Part shown: positions 8,341-16,522 of the stretch, in pieces | Layout: every line of letters begins with the position of its first letter | How positions within the stretch are numbered: position 1 is the stretch's first letter | Virus record (IMG/VR): IMGVR_UViG_3300032240_002138 | Span: 1 to 39,610 of that record | DNA: 39,610 nucleotides | Source: a virus | Direction: 5' to 3' (one strand) | The notes under the pieces: model-generated | Databases searched by the model: none | Told to the model about the DNA's origin: nothing | What the model saw: the letters and a program-made list of their open reading frames with translations, nothing else | Program-made: the position numbers and the translations under genes

Positions 8341-9353
8341 ATATTTTATACATATCATGTCATTCTATATTGGAGTACGATGAATTGAGAATGTTCCATG
8401 ATTTGGGACACACTGTATATTCTATAGGTGGATATATCAACCCAAGAAAACCTCATGTAGACATTAGACCACCATTAAACTTCGATGTAAGTGAGATACA
8501 CGAGTCAGCTTATCGGAGAATGAGAAGTGTGCTGCACAAAAACCCAATTACTACTGATTACACTAGTGAATTTTTGGATTTATTTGATGCAATTGTTGTG
8601 ATGCATCTGCCGGATGTAATAAAAAAGAATTGGAGACTTTTTAAAGGTCGTAAAGTTATATGGCGAACTATTGGACAATCAAACCCAGACATTGAAAACC
8701 ATATGAAATCTTTTGTATCTGAAGGATTGCAAGTGGTCAGATATTCTCCAATGGAGCGATTTTTGGAAAATTATTGTGGCGAATTGGCCACGATAAGATT
8801 TATAAAATACCCCGTAGATTATATTAGTTGGGAGGGGAGTAATTTAACGGCCAGCACTTTTGTTCAGAGTTTAGGAGATAGAAAAGACGCATGTAATGCT
8901 TCTGTTATAGAGTCCATTGCTTCAAATGTAGATTTTAGCTTATATGGGCTTAATAACAGCGGATATTCGTTTTGGAAAGGGTATTTAAGACCAGAAGAAC
9001 AGTTCAAAGTTCTATCTAAATCTCGTGCATATTTTTATACGGGGACGCACCCCGCACAATATACATTAAATTTTATAGAAGCTATGTTGGCAGGAACACC
9101 TATTGTGTCAATCGGATGTGGATTGGCACACATTCCATCTAAATTTCCATTTGAAGTCCCAGATATTTTAAATAGAATAGACTCGTTGTATTCCGACGAT
9201 TTGGAAGATTTGAAAAAAATGATACATAGATTGCTGAATGATTTTGATTATGCGAAAATGGTATCGGACAAGCAAAAAATTATAGCCAATGATTTATTTT
9301 CTTTTGAGAAAAATGGCTATTTATGGGATAATGTATTAAATTCTTTAAAATGA
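8337..9353 (+). CDS. GT-B glycosyltransferase
   Basis: 338 residues. The N-terminus MNILYISCHSILEYDELRMF and the spacing of hydrophobic strands suggest a GT-B fold N-terminal domain. The C-terminal domain has TGTHPAQYTLNFIEAMLAG TP-like architecture: a turn followed by an NFIEAM helix carrying the conserved Glu and the AGTPIV strand typical of GT4/GT1 nucleotide-sugar binding. It lacks the accessory domain seen in the neighbours. It overlaps both flanking genes (ATGA at each junction), so it is translated from the same message. Sugar specificity cannot be inferred. Confidence 0.8.
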   Translation: MNILYISCHSILEYDELRMFHDLGHTVYSIGGYINPRKPHVDIRPPLNFDVSEIHESAYRRMRSVLHKNPITTDYTSEFLDLFDAIVVMHLPDVIKKNWRLFKGRKVIWRTIGQSNPDIENHMKSFVSEGLQVVRYSPMERFLENYCGELATIRFIKYPVDYISWEGSNLTASTFVQSLGDRKDACNASVIESIASNVDFSLYGLNNSGYSFWKGYLRPEEQFKVLSKSRAYFYTGTHPAQYTLNFIEAMLAGTPIVSIGCGLAHIPSKFPFEVPDILNRIDSLYSDDLEDLKKMIHRLLNDFDYAKMVSDKQKIIANDLFSFEKNGYLWDNVLNSLK

Positions 9354-10351
9354 ATATATTGATAGACTTACATCATGGCGCATTAATGCGCAGTTTACAT
9401 CATTTGTTCCATAGACGATATGGACATAGTGTATATCTTCCACTTGGAGAAAATTGGTGTAATACCGGAGGTATATATGCCAATTATCCTGCTCCAATAG
9501 TAAAACAGATGGCTTGTGACTGGATACACCATTCGGAATTTAAAAAGATAGGAATTCCGTTGTCATATAACGAGTTTGTTGAGTCCAATAAAATCGATGT
9601 TATAATTGTTACATTATGGGAAAACTATAATAAATTTAAGGAGTTATTAAATAGAACTGGCAAACGTATTAAACTTATTTTACAGGTCGGGAACAATTTA
9701 ATTGGTAGCATTTTACATGAGAGTGGTGTGGAAAATTTAATGAGTTCTGCATATTCAACATATCAAATGTTTAAAGGAAATAAAATATTTTATCACCAAG
9801 AATTTGATACCAATCATTTTAAACCAGTTTACACAAACCGAATAATAAAATCTATTGGAAACTTCAAAAATATAATGGAAGATAGCGAATATGAACTTAT
9901 TGATAAATTGGGGAAATATTTACCTGATTGGGATATAAAATGTTATGGTATAAACAATCGAGATGGCATGTTGCATGATAGTGAAAGTGAAATGGCAAGT
10001 AAAATGAATCAATACGGTTTTTTATTTCACGTCAAAAACACAGATGGTTATGGGCATGTGATACATAATGGGTTTGCATGTGGTATGCCAGCCATAGTGA
10101 ATTTAAAAATGGCCGAATTGGATTGGTGTGGAGAGATAATAAAAACTTCGTCTTCATTTTTATTTGAACCAAATATTACTGTTATAGATTATACATTGCC
10201 GATTAATGTTATAGGAGACACTTTAAAATATATGGCAGACAATTATGAAGCATACTCTCAAGGAGTACACAAAAAATTCAAAGATAATGTGGACTTTGAT
10301 AAAGATGCTGAAAAAGTAATGAAATTCGTAGAAAATGTAATTGGTAAGTAA
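9350..10351 (+). CDS. GT-B glycosyltransferase-like protein
   Basis: 333 residues beginning MNILIDLHHGALMRSLHHLF. The C-terminal half contains VKNTDGYGHVIHNGFACGMP, which corresponds to the GT-B acceptor-to-donor helix region (GxGxxxxxxxAxGxP), followed by AIVNLKM. The N-terminal half is less conserved but shows the alternating strand-helix pattern of a Rossmann-like domain. It probably adds a sugar to the same glycan as its neighbours. It overlaps the upstream glycosyltransferase by ATGA and is followed by a 21-base gap before the nucleotidyltransferase-like gene. Confidence 0.72.
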   Translation: MNILIDLHHGALMRSLHHLFHRRYGHSVYLPLGENWCNTGGIYANYPAPIVKQMACDWIHHSEFKKIGIPLSYNEFVESNKIDVIIVTLWENYNKFKELLNRTGKRIKLILQVGNNLIGSILHESGVENLMSSAYSTYQMFKGNKIFYHQEFDTNHFKPVYTNRIIKSIGNFKNIMEDSEYELIDKLGKYLPDWDIKCYGINNRDGMLHDSESEMASKMNQYGFLFHVKNTDGYGHVIHNGFACGMPAIVNLKMAELDWCGEIIKTSSSFLFEPNITVIDYTLPINVIGDTLKYMADNYEAYSQGVHKKFKDNVDFDKDAEKVMKFVENVIGK

Positions 10352-10372
10352 TATGAAATCTATTATAGTAAT

Positions 10373-11509
10373 ATGAATGAATTAGATACCAATAAAACTG
10401 TATATGAAGTCTTAGATTATCTAAAAGACCAAACAGTTAATAGTATATATAAAAATCATATTTTTTTATGGGGAGGATTCTTGAGAGATAAAGTCTTAAA
10501 CATAACCCCGTTGGACATTGATATAATTATAGTTATACCAAAATCTTTAATCGGCAATCATATGATTAGTTTACAGGAACTTTTTAATGAAGATTGTTTC
10601 ATAAACACTTCCCCATCAACAGTTCAAGTTGAAAAATTTGGCATAAAATTTGACATAAGATTATTAGAAAACACAAACGACGAATCGCCAGTAGAAATTG
10701 TTAAAAGAAGTATATTATACAACACCGATTTCAATATTAATACAATGTGTATGGATATTTGTAAAACTGCAATATTAGACTTTACTCATCAGGCGATGAA
10801 TGACTTAAATAATAAAATTCTCAATATAAATAGACATATTGGTCTTGATATATTTTCACAATATCCTATTAGAATATATAGACTCATACGCATTAGTTGT
10901 ACGTTAGATATGAAAATTCCATTGTCATTATTACGTTATATAAAAAATAATGCATATATTATGAATTTTACGGAAAGAAAACAAGTAGATTCGGAGTTTC
11001 AGAAAATACTTGCATCTACCAATGCTGAAAGGGGAATTAGATTATTGAAATTTTTTGGTATTGATGTGGGTGATGTAAAAAATAATCTAATCACACTTAA
11101 TAAGGGATGGTATGAAATTGAGCCAGGAGTTGTGCCACATAGAGTAATATTAGAAAATAATCAGCGTTGGTCTGAAAGTAAAGCACAAATTTGTATTCAT
11201 CCCGAAGTATTTGCATTAAGATTTGAAATGATAAAGAGTGAGCATAATGATAAAAATATATTTGAGTATTTTTACGATAATAATGAAGGTGATATAAAAT
11301 TTGTGAATATTACACAAGGTCATAATATTGTGATTATTGACACAATTGGAAAAAAATCCATCACAATATTGACTCCAATTTTTATACCTGCCAAATTAGG
11401 AAAATCAACGGATGTCAGAGAACTAGGTCATTGTTTTAAACGTTTTTGGGTATTTACAAATAGGGGAATGCAGGAAATACCAATTAAGGACATATCTTAT
11501 ATTTTATGA
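10373..11509 (+). CDS. CCA-adding/poly(A) polymerase-type nucleotidyltransferase head fused to the cluster's accessory domain
   Basis: 378 residues. Residues about 20-230 match the class II CCA-adding enzyme and poly(A) polymerase head and neck: GGFLRDKVL at 34-42, catalytic LDID at 47-50 (DxD), third acidic residue in KFDIRLLE (D94), TDFNINTM at 118-125 corresponding to rDFTINAM, and YPIRIYRLIRIS at 164-175 corresponding to DPLRxLRaxRFA. The usual long body and tail RNA-binding domains are missing. Instead residues about 245-378 carry the accessory domain found in three neighbouring glycan proteins (GWYEIE, RWSES, IFIPAKL, DVRELG at 347-352). The catalytic residues look intact. Whether it acts on RNA or on a glycan-linked substrate is unknown; the fusion and the position within the glycosylation operon favour the latter. 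It overlaps the next gene by ATGA. Confidence 0.8.
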   Translation: MNELDTNKTVYEVLDYLKDQTVNSIYKNHIFLWGGFLRDKVLNITPLDIDIIIVIPKSLIGNHMISLQELFNEDCFINTSPSTVQVEKFGIKFDIRLLENTNDESPVEIVKRSILYNTDFNINTMCMDICKTAILDFTHQAMNDLNNKILNINRHIGLDIFSQYPIRIYRLIRISCTLDMKIPLSLLRYIKNNAYIMNFTERKQVDSEFQKILASTNAERGIRLLKFFGIDVGDVKNNLITLNKGWYEIEPGVVPHRVILENNQRWSESKAQICIHPEVFALRFEMIKSEHNDKNIFEYFYDNNEGDIKFVNITQGHNIVIIDTIGKKSITILTPIFIPAKLGKSTDVRELGHCFKRFWVFTNRGMQEIPIKDISYIL

Positions 11510-12789
11510 CTAGTCAGATAGATTTTTTAATAGATGATACTTCCAAGTGGTGGCAAAAAGAACATGATACCACTGGGTTGTTTATTTGGTCATCAAAAGT
11601 GTCCACGATGAAAATAAATGCGGATAAAGTAGACAAAGTGGAGTTGAAAATTGATTATAATGGAATTCCTAATAACGAGATTGTCATTATAGTAAATCAT
11701 TTAGAAAAGAGATATGCATTAGAGATTGGTAAGAATGTAATATCAATTGATACTGATAACGTATGTACGTTATCAATTAAATCAGATGTGTTTGTTCCCA
11801 ATACTATAACACCCACCAGTCCTGATTTGAGACTTTTAGGTGTAATGTTAAGAGGAATTAGATTATTTTCCAATGATATATGGACAGTATGCGATTTGAA
11901 CGATATACCGTTTATACATCAATTAAGTGATTATACAAAATTTAATAATGAATTTAATTCGTGTGGTAGACTAATTGAATTACCTGAGAAGAAATATCCT
12001 GTCATATTAACCAAACCAAAAATAGGAATTTTACTATTTCTTCATGCGCCTGCGCCAAAAATATTTGAATCTTTAAACAAGTATAGGATTTCAAAACATG
12101 ATTATGATGTAATCATTTTTTCTGACAATCCAGCAGTATATGAATTTGATGATAGAATCTTACGAGTTAATAATTGTCAAACCACAGATGGGAATCCATC
12201 ATTTAAAAAAACATATGGTGCTGCAAAAATGTTTAGAACGGCAATAGATATTGCTAGTGAAAGAAATATGGATTACTTCTTTTTGCTAGAATGGGATTGC
12301 TTGTTTGGAAAAGATTATTGGTTTGACACATTGGTTGATGAGCATAATTCGTGGGGGCCAACTATCGTATCTGGTACTCCCATCCAAACACCTACTATTC
12401 ATACTTCTGTCAAAGAAGGATATAATCTTCACTATTTAATGCAAGATTTCGTGTCACGATATATCATTGACACAAAATTAGCAATGGGTAGTATTCCACA
12501 TCCCCGAAATTCATTATACTTTATCAACGGCGGATTGGCATTTTATAAAACAGAAGAGATGAAGGAATATTTTTCTGATTATTCCATGAAAGAACTCAGT
12601 GTTGGGTTTGATGTACACATAGGCATTAAGGGTTTTTCAAAATATAAAGATAAAGTTTTTGATAAATTTGTTTGGTTAAAATCTAGTTATTCAGGGGGAA
12701 ACCCATATAACATATATACACATGAACAACGAATGAATATGTTTGCATTAAAATCAAAAGTGGCAATTCATCCTTATAAAACTCAGTAA
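11506..12789 (+). CDS. GT-A-type glycosyltransferase with N-terminal accessory domain
   Basis: 427 residues. Residues about 13-140 are the accessory domain (WW at 15-16, FIWSS at 26-30, DVFVP at 94-98, DLRLLG at 107-112). From about residue 165 a GT-A-like Rossmann domain begins (KIGILLFLHAPAPKIFESL), with DVIIFSDNP, a conserved FLLEWDCLFGKDYWF segment in the place of the metal-binding DxD, and a C-terminal region with INGGLAFYK, which resembles the acceptor-side motif of GT-A enzymes. Function is probably sugar transfer to the same glycan. The exact GT family is uncertain. It starts in an ATGA overlap and is followed one base later by the sulfotransferase. Confidence 0.72.
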   Translation: MTSQIDFLIDDTSKWWQKEHDTTGLFIWSSKVSTMKINADKVDKVELKIDYNGIPNNEIVIIVNHLEKRYALEIGKNVISIDTDNVCTLSIKSDVFVPNTITPTSPDLRLLGVMLRGIRLFSNDIWTVCDLNDIPFIHQLSDYTKFNNEFNSCGRLIELPEKKYPVILTKPKIGILLFLHAPAPKIFESLNKYRISKHDYDVIIFSDNPAVYEFDDRILRVNNCQTTDGNPSFKKTYGAAKMFRTAIDIASERNMDYFFLLEWDCLFGKDYWFDTLVDEHNSWGPTIVSGTPIQTPTIHTSVKEGYNLHYLMQDFVSRYIIDTKLAMGSIPHPRNSLYFINGGLAFYKTEEMKEYFSDYSMKELSVGFDVHIGIKGFSKYKDKVFDKFVWLKSSYSGGNPYNIYTHEQRMNMFALKSKVAIHPYKTQ

Positions 12790-12790
12790 T

Positions 12791-13384
12791 ATGGCTGTAT
12801 TCCCAAATTTAAAAAAGGTGTTTATCCATATTCCTCGAACTGGAGGAACATCGGTATCATTGGCCTTAAATACCTTGGATAAAGCACTCCCTGAAGATTT
12901 TAAACACTATGATTGTAGGTATTATGAATCGAAGTATGATATATTAGAGTATCAAAGATTTGCAGTTGTAAGGAATCCGTACACCAGACTAATATCATAT
13001 TACAATTATCATGATAATGTAGACATGAATGTTGTTGCAGAGCTAAATAAATATCCCAATATTAAAGATAGATTCTTAAAATATCTTGAGTTAAATTTAA
13101 CAACTGTGCCATTCACATATGGTAGAATAAAACCCTTATTGTTATATAAACGCCAAATCGAATATGTTGATAATAACACAACATTATTACGATTTGAGTC
13201 TTTAAATGATGATTTAATAATGTATTTGAACCATGAATTTGAATTACCTCATTGGAAAGGATATGATTCTAAAGAGAAATATACTATGGAAGACTTATTT
13301 TCAACTGATGCAATTCAAATTATTAATGAATATTTCGCCATAGATTTTAGAGAGTTAAATTATGATAAAAGATGCAATATATAG
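12791..13384 (+). CDS. Sulfotransferase family protein
   Basis: 197 residues. The N-terminus shows the 5'-phosphosulfate-binding loop of PAPS-dependent sulfotransferases (FIHIPRTGGTSV, residues 11-22) and the 3'-phosphate-binding segment FAVVRNPYTRLISYYNY (about 57-73), the hallmark pair of the carbohydrate sulfotransferase superfamily. It would transfer sulfate from PAPS to a hydroxyl, here most likely on a sugar because the gene is embedded among glycosyltransferases. The size is on the short side but comparable to other bacterial and phage members. An APS-kinase-like gene, which could supply PAPS, lies at 29220-29648. Confidence 0.85.
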   Translation: MAVFPNLKKVFIHIPRTGGTSVSLALNTLDKALPEDFKHYDCRYYESKYDILEYQRFAVVRNPYTRLISYYNYHDNVDMNVVAELNKYPNIKDRFLKYLELNLTTVPFTYGRIKPLLLYKRQIEYVDNNTTLLRFESLNDDLIMYLNHEFELPHWKGYDSKEKYTMEDLFSTDAIQIINEYFAIDFRELNYDKRCNI

Positions 13385-13487
13385 ATTTCCAAATGAACAA
13401 CGTGGATATTATTTGAGTGATTTGTTACCAACAATAAGCTATTTATGTAGTAATACATTAGAAAAACAGATTTTAGTATATGAATAA
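13362..13487 (+). CDS. Short ORF of 41 aa, possibly a gene remnant
   Basis: Reads MIKDAIYRFPNEQRGYYLSD and continues to residue 41, ending LEKQILVYE. It starts inside the sulfotransferase 3' end and overlaps the next short ORF, so the packing is like that of real genes here, yet the length is only 41 residues and no family is recognised. Because the following ORF is a clear truncation, this one may be the surviving start of a lost gene. It is kept at low confidence. Confidence 0.35.
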   Translation: MIKDAIYRFPNEQRGYYLSDLLPTISYLCSNTLEKQILVYE

Positions 13488-13722
13488 ATCTATTTATTTT
13501 CTAGGTGAAAAAGTTAGTGGGGTTGGTATAATGCGTGGAAAGCAGGTTGCTGAAAAGTTAAAAAATTTAGGGTATACTACCGAATACAGAACATTCGATG
13601 CATTTTCTGATATTAAAAATTCTATAATTTTTTCATTGAAAGCACCATTAACTTTTTCAGATTTTGAGATATTAAAAAATAACAACAATAAAAACTATGT
13701 TGATAGTAACCGCTGCCGATAA
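13480..13722 (+). pseudogene. Truncated N-terminal fragment, glycosyltransferase-like
   Basis: 80 residues beginning MNKSIYFLGEKVSGVGIMRG, which looks like the first Rossmann strand and glycine turn of a GT-B glycosyltransferase, then EYRTFDAFSDIKNSIIFSLK. After the Asn-rich stretch NNNNK the frame ends in a few residues (NYVDSNRCR) that are just the out-of-frame start of the next gene. No donor-binding domain follows. The most economical reading is a deletion that removed the rest of the gene and abutted the next gene. A functional short protein cannot be excluded. Confidence 0.5.
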
Positions 13723-14890
13723 TAGACAGAAAGATATTTTGTTGTTGTCACAAAAGAACAATATTAAGGTTGGGTATAATAATATACAAACATATAATCT
13801 CGATGGCACTTTAGATTTTGGGATTCCATTTACAAGACCATTAGAATGTAAAGTCAATAATGCTTTTGGTAAAATTCCAGAAAAATCTTTACTTATAAAA
13901 GATGCAATTCTCCGAAACCTCCATGAGCCATGCATTACCTACATGGACGCTGATGCGTTTGCGATACGAAATTTTGATGAAATAGAAAAAATGGACGATT
14001 TTGATTTGGGAGTAACCTTACGACACTACAATGAATATTCAATTGATAATAGAGATTGGCTTTCATATGTTAATGCAGGAGTAATTTTTATAAAACCGTC
14101 ACAGAAACTAATAAAGTTTATGGACAGATGGTACGAGGGGACATTGAAATTAAATACATTATCAGACCAACATGGTTTGAATAAAATATTGCTGGAAAAT
14201 TCAAACATGTGCCATCGAGATTCATATGTGGATATTGATGGAATTAGAATAAAATTTTTCCCCACTGAAATATACAATTGGTATTATTGGCCAAATTCTC
14301 CCTTCCAAGATACTAAAATTTTGCATTTAAAAGAGCATAAGAATAAAAAAGAGTGCGTAGATTATTGGGCGATACATGGAATTGATTCGGGTTTTGATTA
14401 TGTTAAAAATCGTAGGGATGAACGAGGTATATCAGGACTAAATAATATGATGGACTATATTGAAGGAGAAAATTTGAACATATTGGAAGTTGGTTCGTAT
14501 GCAGGAGAATCCGCTCTAACATTTTCAAAAAATAAAAGAGTTAAAACCGTTGTTTGTGTAGATTATTGGAAGCTTCCTCAAGTTGAAAGAAAATTTGATG
14601 AAAACGTTAAAAATAATAGTAAAATTATCAAAATAAAAAATACCTCCGTAAATGCCTCAATGCTTTATCCAGATAAAAGTTTTGATGTGATTTATATCGA
14701 TGCTAATCACAATTATGAGCATATTTTAACTGATTTAACAATGTGGACAAAAAAAACGAAACGGTATATTGCTGGACATGATTATACATGGAAAATGAAA
14801 GGTGTCATCCAAGCCGTGAGTGAAAAGTTTGATAGACCCCACAGGGTATTTGAAGATGGCTCGTGGATTGTGGATTTATCAAAAGATTAA
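13697..14890 (+). CDS. Glycosyltransferase (GT-A, GT8-like) fused to SAM-dependent methyltransferase
   Basis: 397 residues in two domains. Residues about 1-235 are a GT-A-like domain: MLIVTAADNRQKDILLLSQK at the start, the metal-binding TYMDADAFAIRNF (DxD) near residue 80, and VNAGVIFIKPS near residue 125 as in GT8-type enzymes. Residues about 245-397 are a class I methyltransferase of the Methyltransf_24 type: motif I ILEVGSYAGESAL near residue 260, VCVDYW near 290, YIDANHNYEHILTDL near 330 and AGHDYTWKMKGV near 355. The pairing suggests that a sugar is added and then methylated, or capped. The 3' end overlaps the convergent minus-strand gene by 12 bases. Confidence 0.85.
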   Translation: MLIVTAADNRQKDILLLSQKNNIKVGYNNIQTYNLDGTLDFGIPFTRPLECKVNNAFGKIPEKSLLIKDAILRNLHEPCITYMDADAFAIRNFDEIEKMDDFDLGVTLRHYNEYSIDNRDWLSYVNAGVIFIKPSQKLIKFMDRWYEGTLKLNTLSDQHGLNKILLENSNMCHRDSYVDIDGIRIKFFPTEIYNWYYWPNSPFQDTKILHLKEHKNKKECVDYWAIHGIDSGFDYVKNRRDERGISGLNNMMDYIEGENLNILEVGSYAGESALTFSKNKRVKTVVCVDYWKLPQVERKFDENVKNNSKIIKIKNTSVNASMLYPDKSFDVIYIDANHNYEHILTDLTMWTKKTKRYIAGHDYTWKMKGVIQAVSEKFDRPHRVFEDGSWIVDLSKD

Positions 14891-15523
14891 ATCGGGTTTT
14901 AATATTGGGACATGTGGAATTCTGGCGAAATATTGAGAATATTCATTTAAATCAATAATTTTCACATTGTTGTTATCAGATATAATTTTTGGTAATGATA
15001 ATTGGTCACGAAATCCATATACACATATATCAGTCCACCATTTTTCGTTTAAATTGTTAATTGCATCTGTATGTTTTCGTATTAAGAAACAATTCCAAAA
15101 TAGTTTATCGCAGTTTGGGTATGAATTTAGCTGATTTATAACTAAATTTGGGTATTCATTTTGTGACGATATTAGCCATCGAGCTTCATCAATTATATTA
15201 TTTTTTTTTGGAGGATGTTTCAACAAAATCATATCATACTCCGACATATATTTATCTATTAAAATCATTGGGGATTTTATTAGTTTTATGTTACCATCAA
15301 TCCAGATTGATACATCACACTCAACATATTTATGTATCAATATTTTGTGAATTTTCGCATTTTGCCTGTCGTCATTGAATATATTGCAGGGTTTTTTAAT
15401 TTTCCACAGATTCGATGGTTGGTCAGTGAAAGCCACATAATTCAATCTGGGGTCATGAATTTGGTCATCCAGCAAGACATCTCGACCATCCCCCACAATA
15501 GAAGTTACCACATTTACATTCAT
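14879..15523 (-). CDS. DUF616/TOD1-type glycosyltransferase-like protein
   Basis: 214 residues. The order YVAFTD, NDDRQNAKIHKILIHKYV and SIWIDGNIKL is the core signature of the DUF616 (TOD1/MUCI70) family of putative glycosyltransferases, in which the IWIDGN segment carries the DxD-like metal site. A later DMILLKHP and a histidine-rich tail also fit. The gene overlaps the upstream minus-strand gene by ATGA (15520-15523), so it is the last gene of a minus-strand operon. It converges on the GT-methyltransferase gene. Confidence 0.78.
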   Translation of the reverse strand: MNVNVVTSIVGDGRDVLLDDQIHDPRLNYVAFTDQPSNLWKIKKPCNIFNDDRQNAKIHKILIHKYVECDVSIWIDGNIKLIKSPMILIDKYMSEYDMILLKHPPKKNNIIDEARWLISSQNEYPNLVINQLNSYPNCDKLFWNCFLIRKHTDAINNLNEKWWTDICVYGFRDQLSLPKIISDNNNVKIIDLNEYSQYFARIPHVPILKPDLIF

Positions 15524-16476
15524 TTTATTATTTGTTGTGATAATATAATACCGTTTATATACCCTATTGTTTTTAAAAAATCATTTTTATAAGTATATTT
15601 GTCTGAATTAACAAAATCCAGAATATTATTTATATTCGAGATAAAATGTTTAATTATATTAAATTTTGCAATTATATTGTAATTTGTTGGTATTAACACC
15701 GAATATTTATCTTTCAAATCAATATTAAACAACGCCCGCCATTCTATAAAGGAATCATCATAATACATTTCATGAAATTTGGGTAATAAATTTAAAGGAG
15801 CTTCCTTCCAATCCGATTTTTGAGATTTTTGGAATATTTTATTTAATTTAATACCCAATTTTCTATAATCTTTTGAGTTCGGGTCGTGATTTTTTGGGGT
15901 AAAAGTATCAACGGAAAAGAATATAGTATGATATCCATTCATTATATTATCCGATGTTAAATCAAAATTGAATGTATTGTCCCCTAATAACAAATTTCTA
16001 GTAAAAACGTTTTCTTTATAAATTATCTTTAATTTTTCACCAATTAGAGAAGGTCGGTGAAATTCGAATCGTAAATTAGTTATATTTTTTCGGATTTTTA
16101 ATGATGCCATGTTTTCGCTCCAGATAAAAAATGAAGAATCCCTCTCCAATCCATGCCATCCACCATTTAGAAAAACATCAAATTCATCATGGTTTTTCCA
16201 ACCAAAATCATATTTTGTTTGGTTTTTATTGCACAGTATGCCAACACTTTGATATTCCATCTTCTTTAATTTATCATCAAAAGATTCGAATATATCAAAA
16301 TCTCCATCAAAAAATACAACGAAATCGTAGTCTTTTTTGAGGTTGGATAGATTTTTTAGAATCGACTCAGCCGGTTTGGTAGGCTCTACGTCAAAAATAT
16401 CACAATTTGTTCCAATTTTGTTTTGTATTATCAAATTTGAGTATGATGATAGATTTAGAATCAATATATTTTTCAT
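15520..16476 (-). CDS. Accessory-domain protein of the glycan cluster
   Basis: 318 residues. The first 95 residues form an alpha/beta domain (MKNILILNLSSYSNLIIQNK, VVFFDGDFD near residue 53) that could be a degenerate glycosyltransferase or nucleotide-binding domain. Residues about 105-215 are the accessory domain shared with three plus-strand neighbours: W107, FIWSE at 117-121, DTFTP at 190-194 and DYRKLG at 203-208. The C-terminal 100 residues are probably helical with no motif that I recognise. It has its own perfect TTGACA/TATAAT promoter and is translationally coupled to the DUF616 gene. Function is unknown; glycan binding or acceptor recognition is inferred from the shared domain. Confidence 0.7.
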   Translation of the reverse strand: MKNILILNLSSYSNLIIQNKIGTNCDIFDVEPTKPAESILKNLSNLKKDYDFVVFFDGDFDIFESFDDKLKKMEYQSVGILCNKNQTKYDFGWKNHDEFDVFLNGGWHGLERDSSFFIWSENMASLKIRKNITNLRFEFHRPSLIGEKLKIIYKENVFTRNLLLGDNTFNFDLTSDNIMNGYHTIFFSVDTFTPKNHDPNSKDYRKLGIKLNKIFQKSQKSDWKEAPLNLLPKFHEMYYDDSFIEWRALFNIDLKDKYSVLIPTNYNIIAKFNIIKHFISNINNILDFVNSDKYTYKNDFLKTIGYINGIILSQQIIK

Positions 16477-16484
16477 ATCATTCC

Positions 16485-16512
16485 ATTATACTACAATTTT
16501 AAAAAATGTCAA
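16485..16512 (-). promoter_or_regulatory. Early sigma70-type promoter on the minus strand, near-leaderless
   Basis: On the minus strand: perfect TTGACA (16507-16512), 16-base spacer, perfect TATAAT (16485-16490), then 8 bases to the ATG at 16476. The predicted start of transcription is one or two bases before the ATG. Confidence 0.85.
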
Positions 16513-16522
16513 ATTTTTATAT

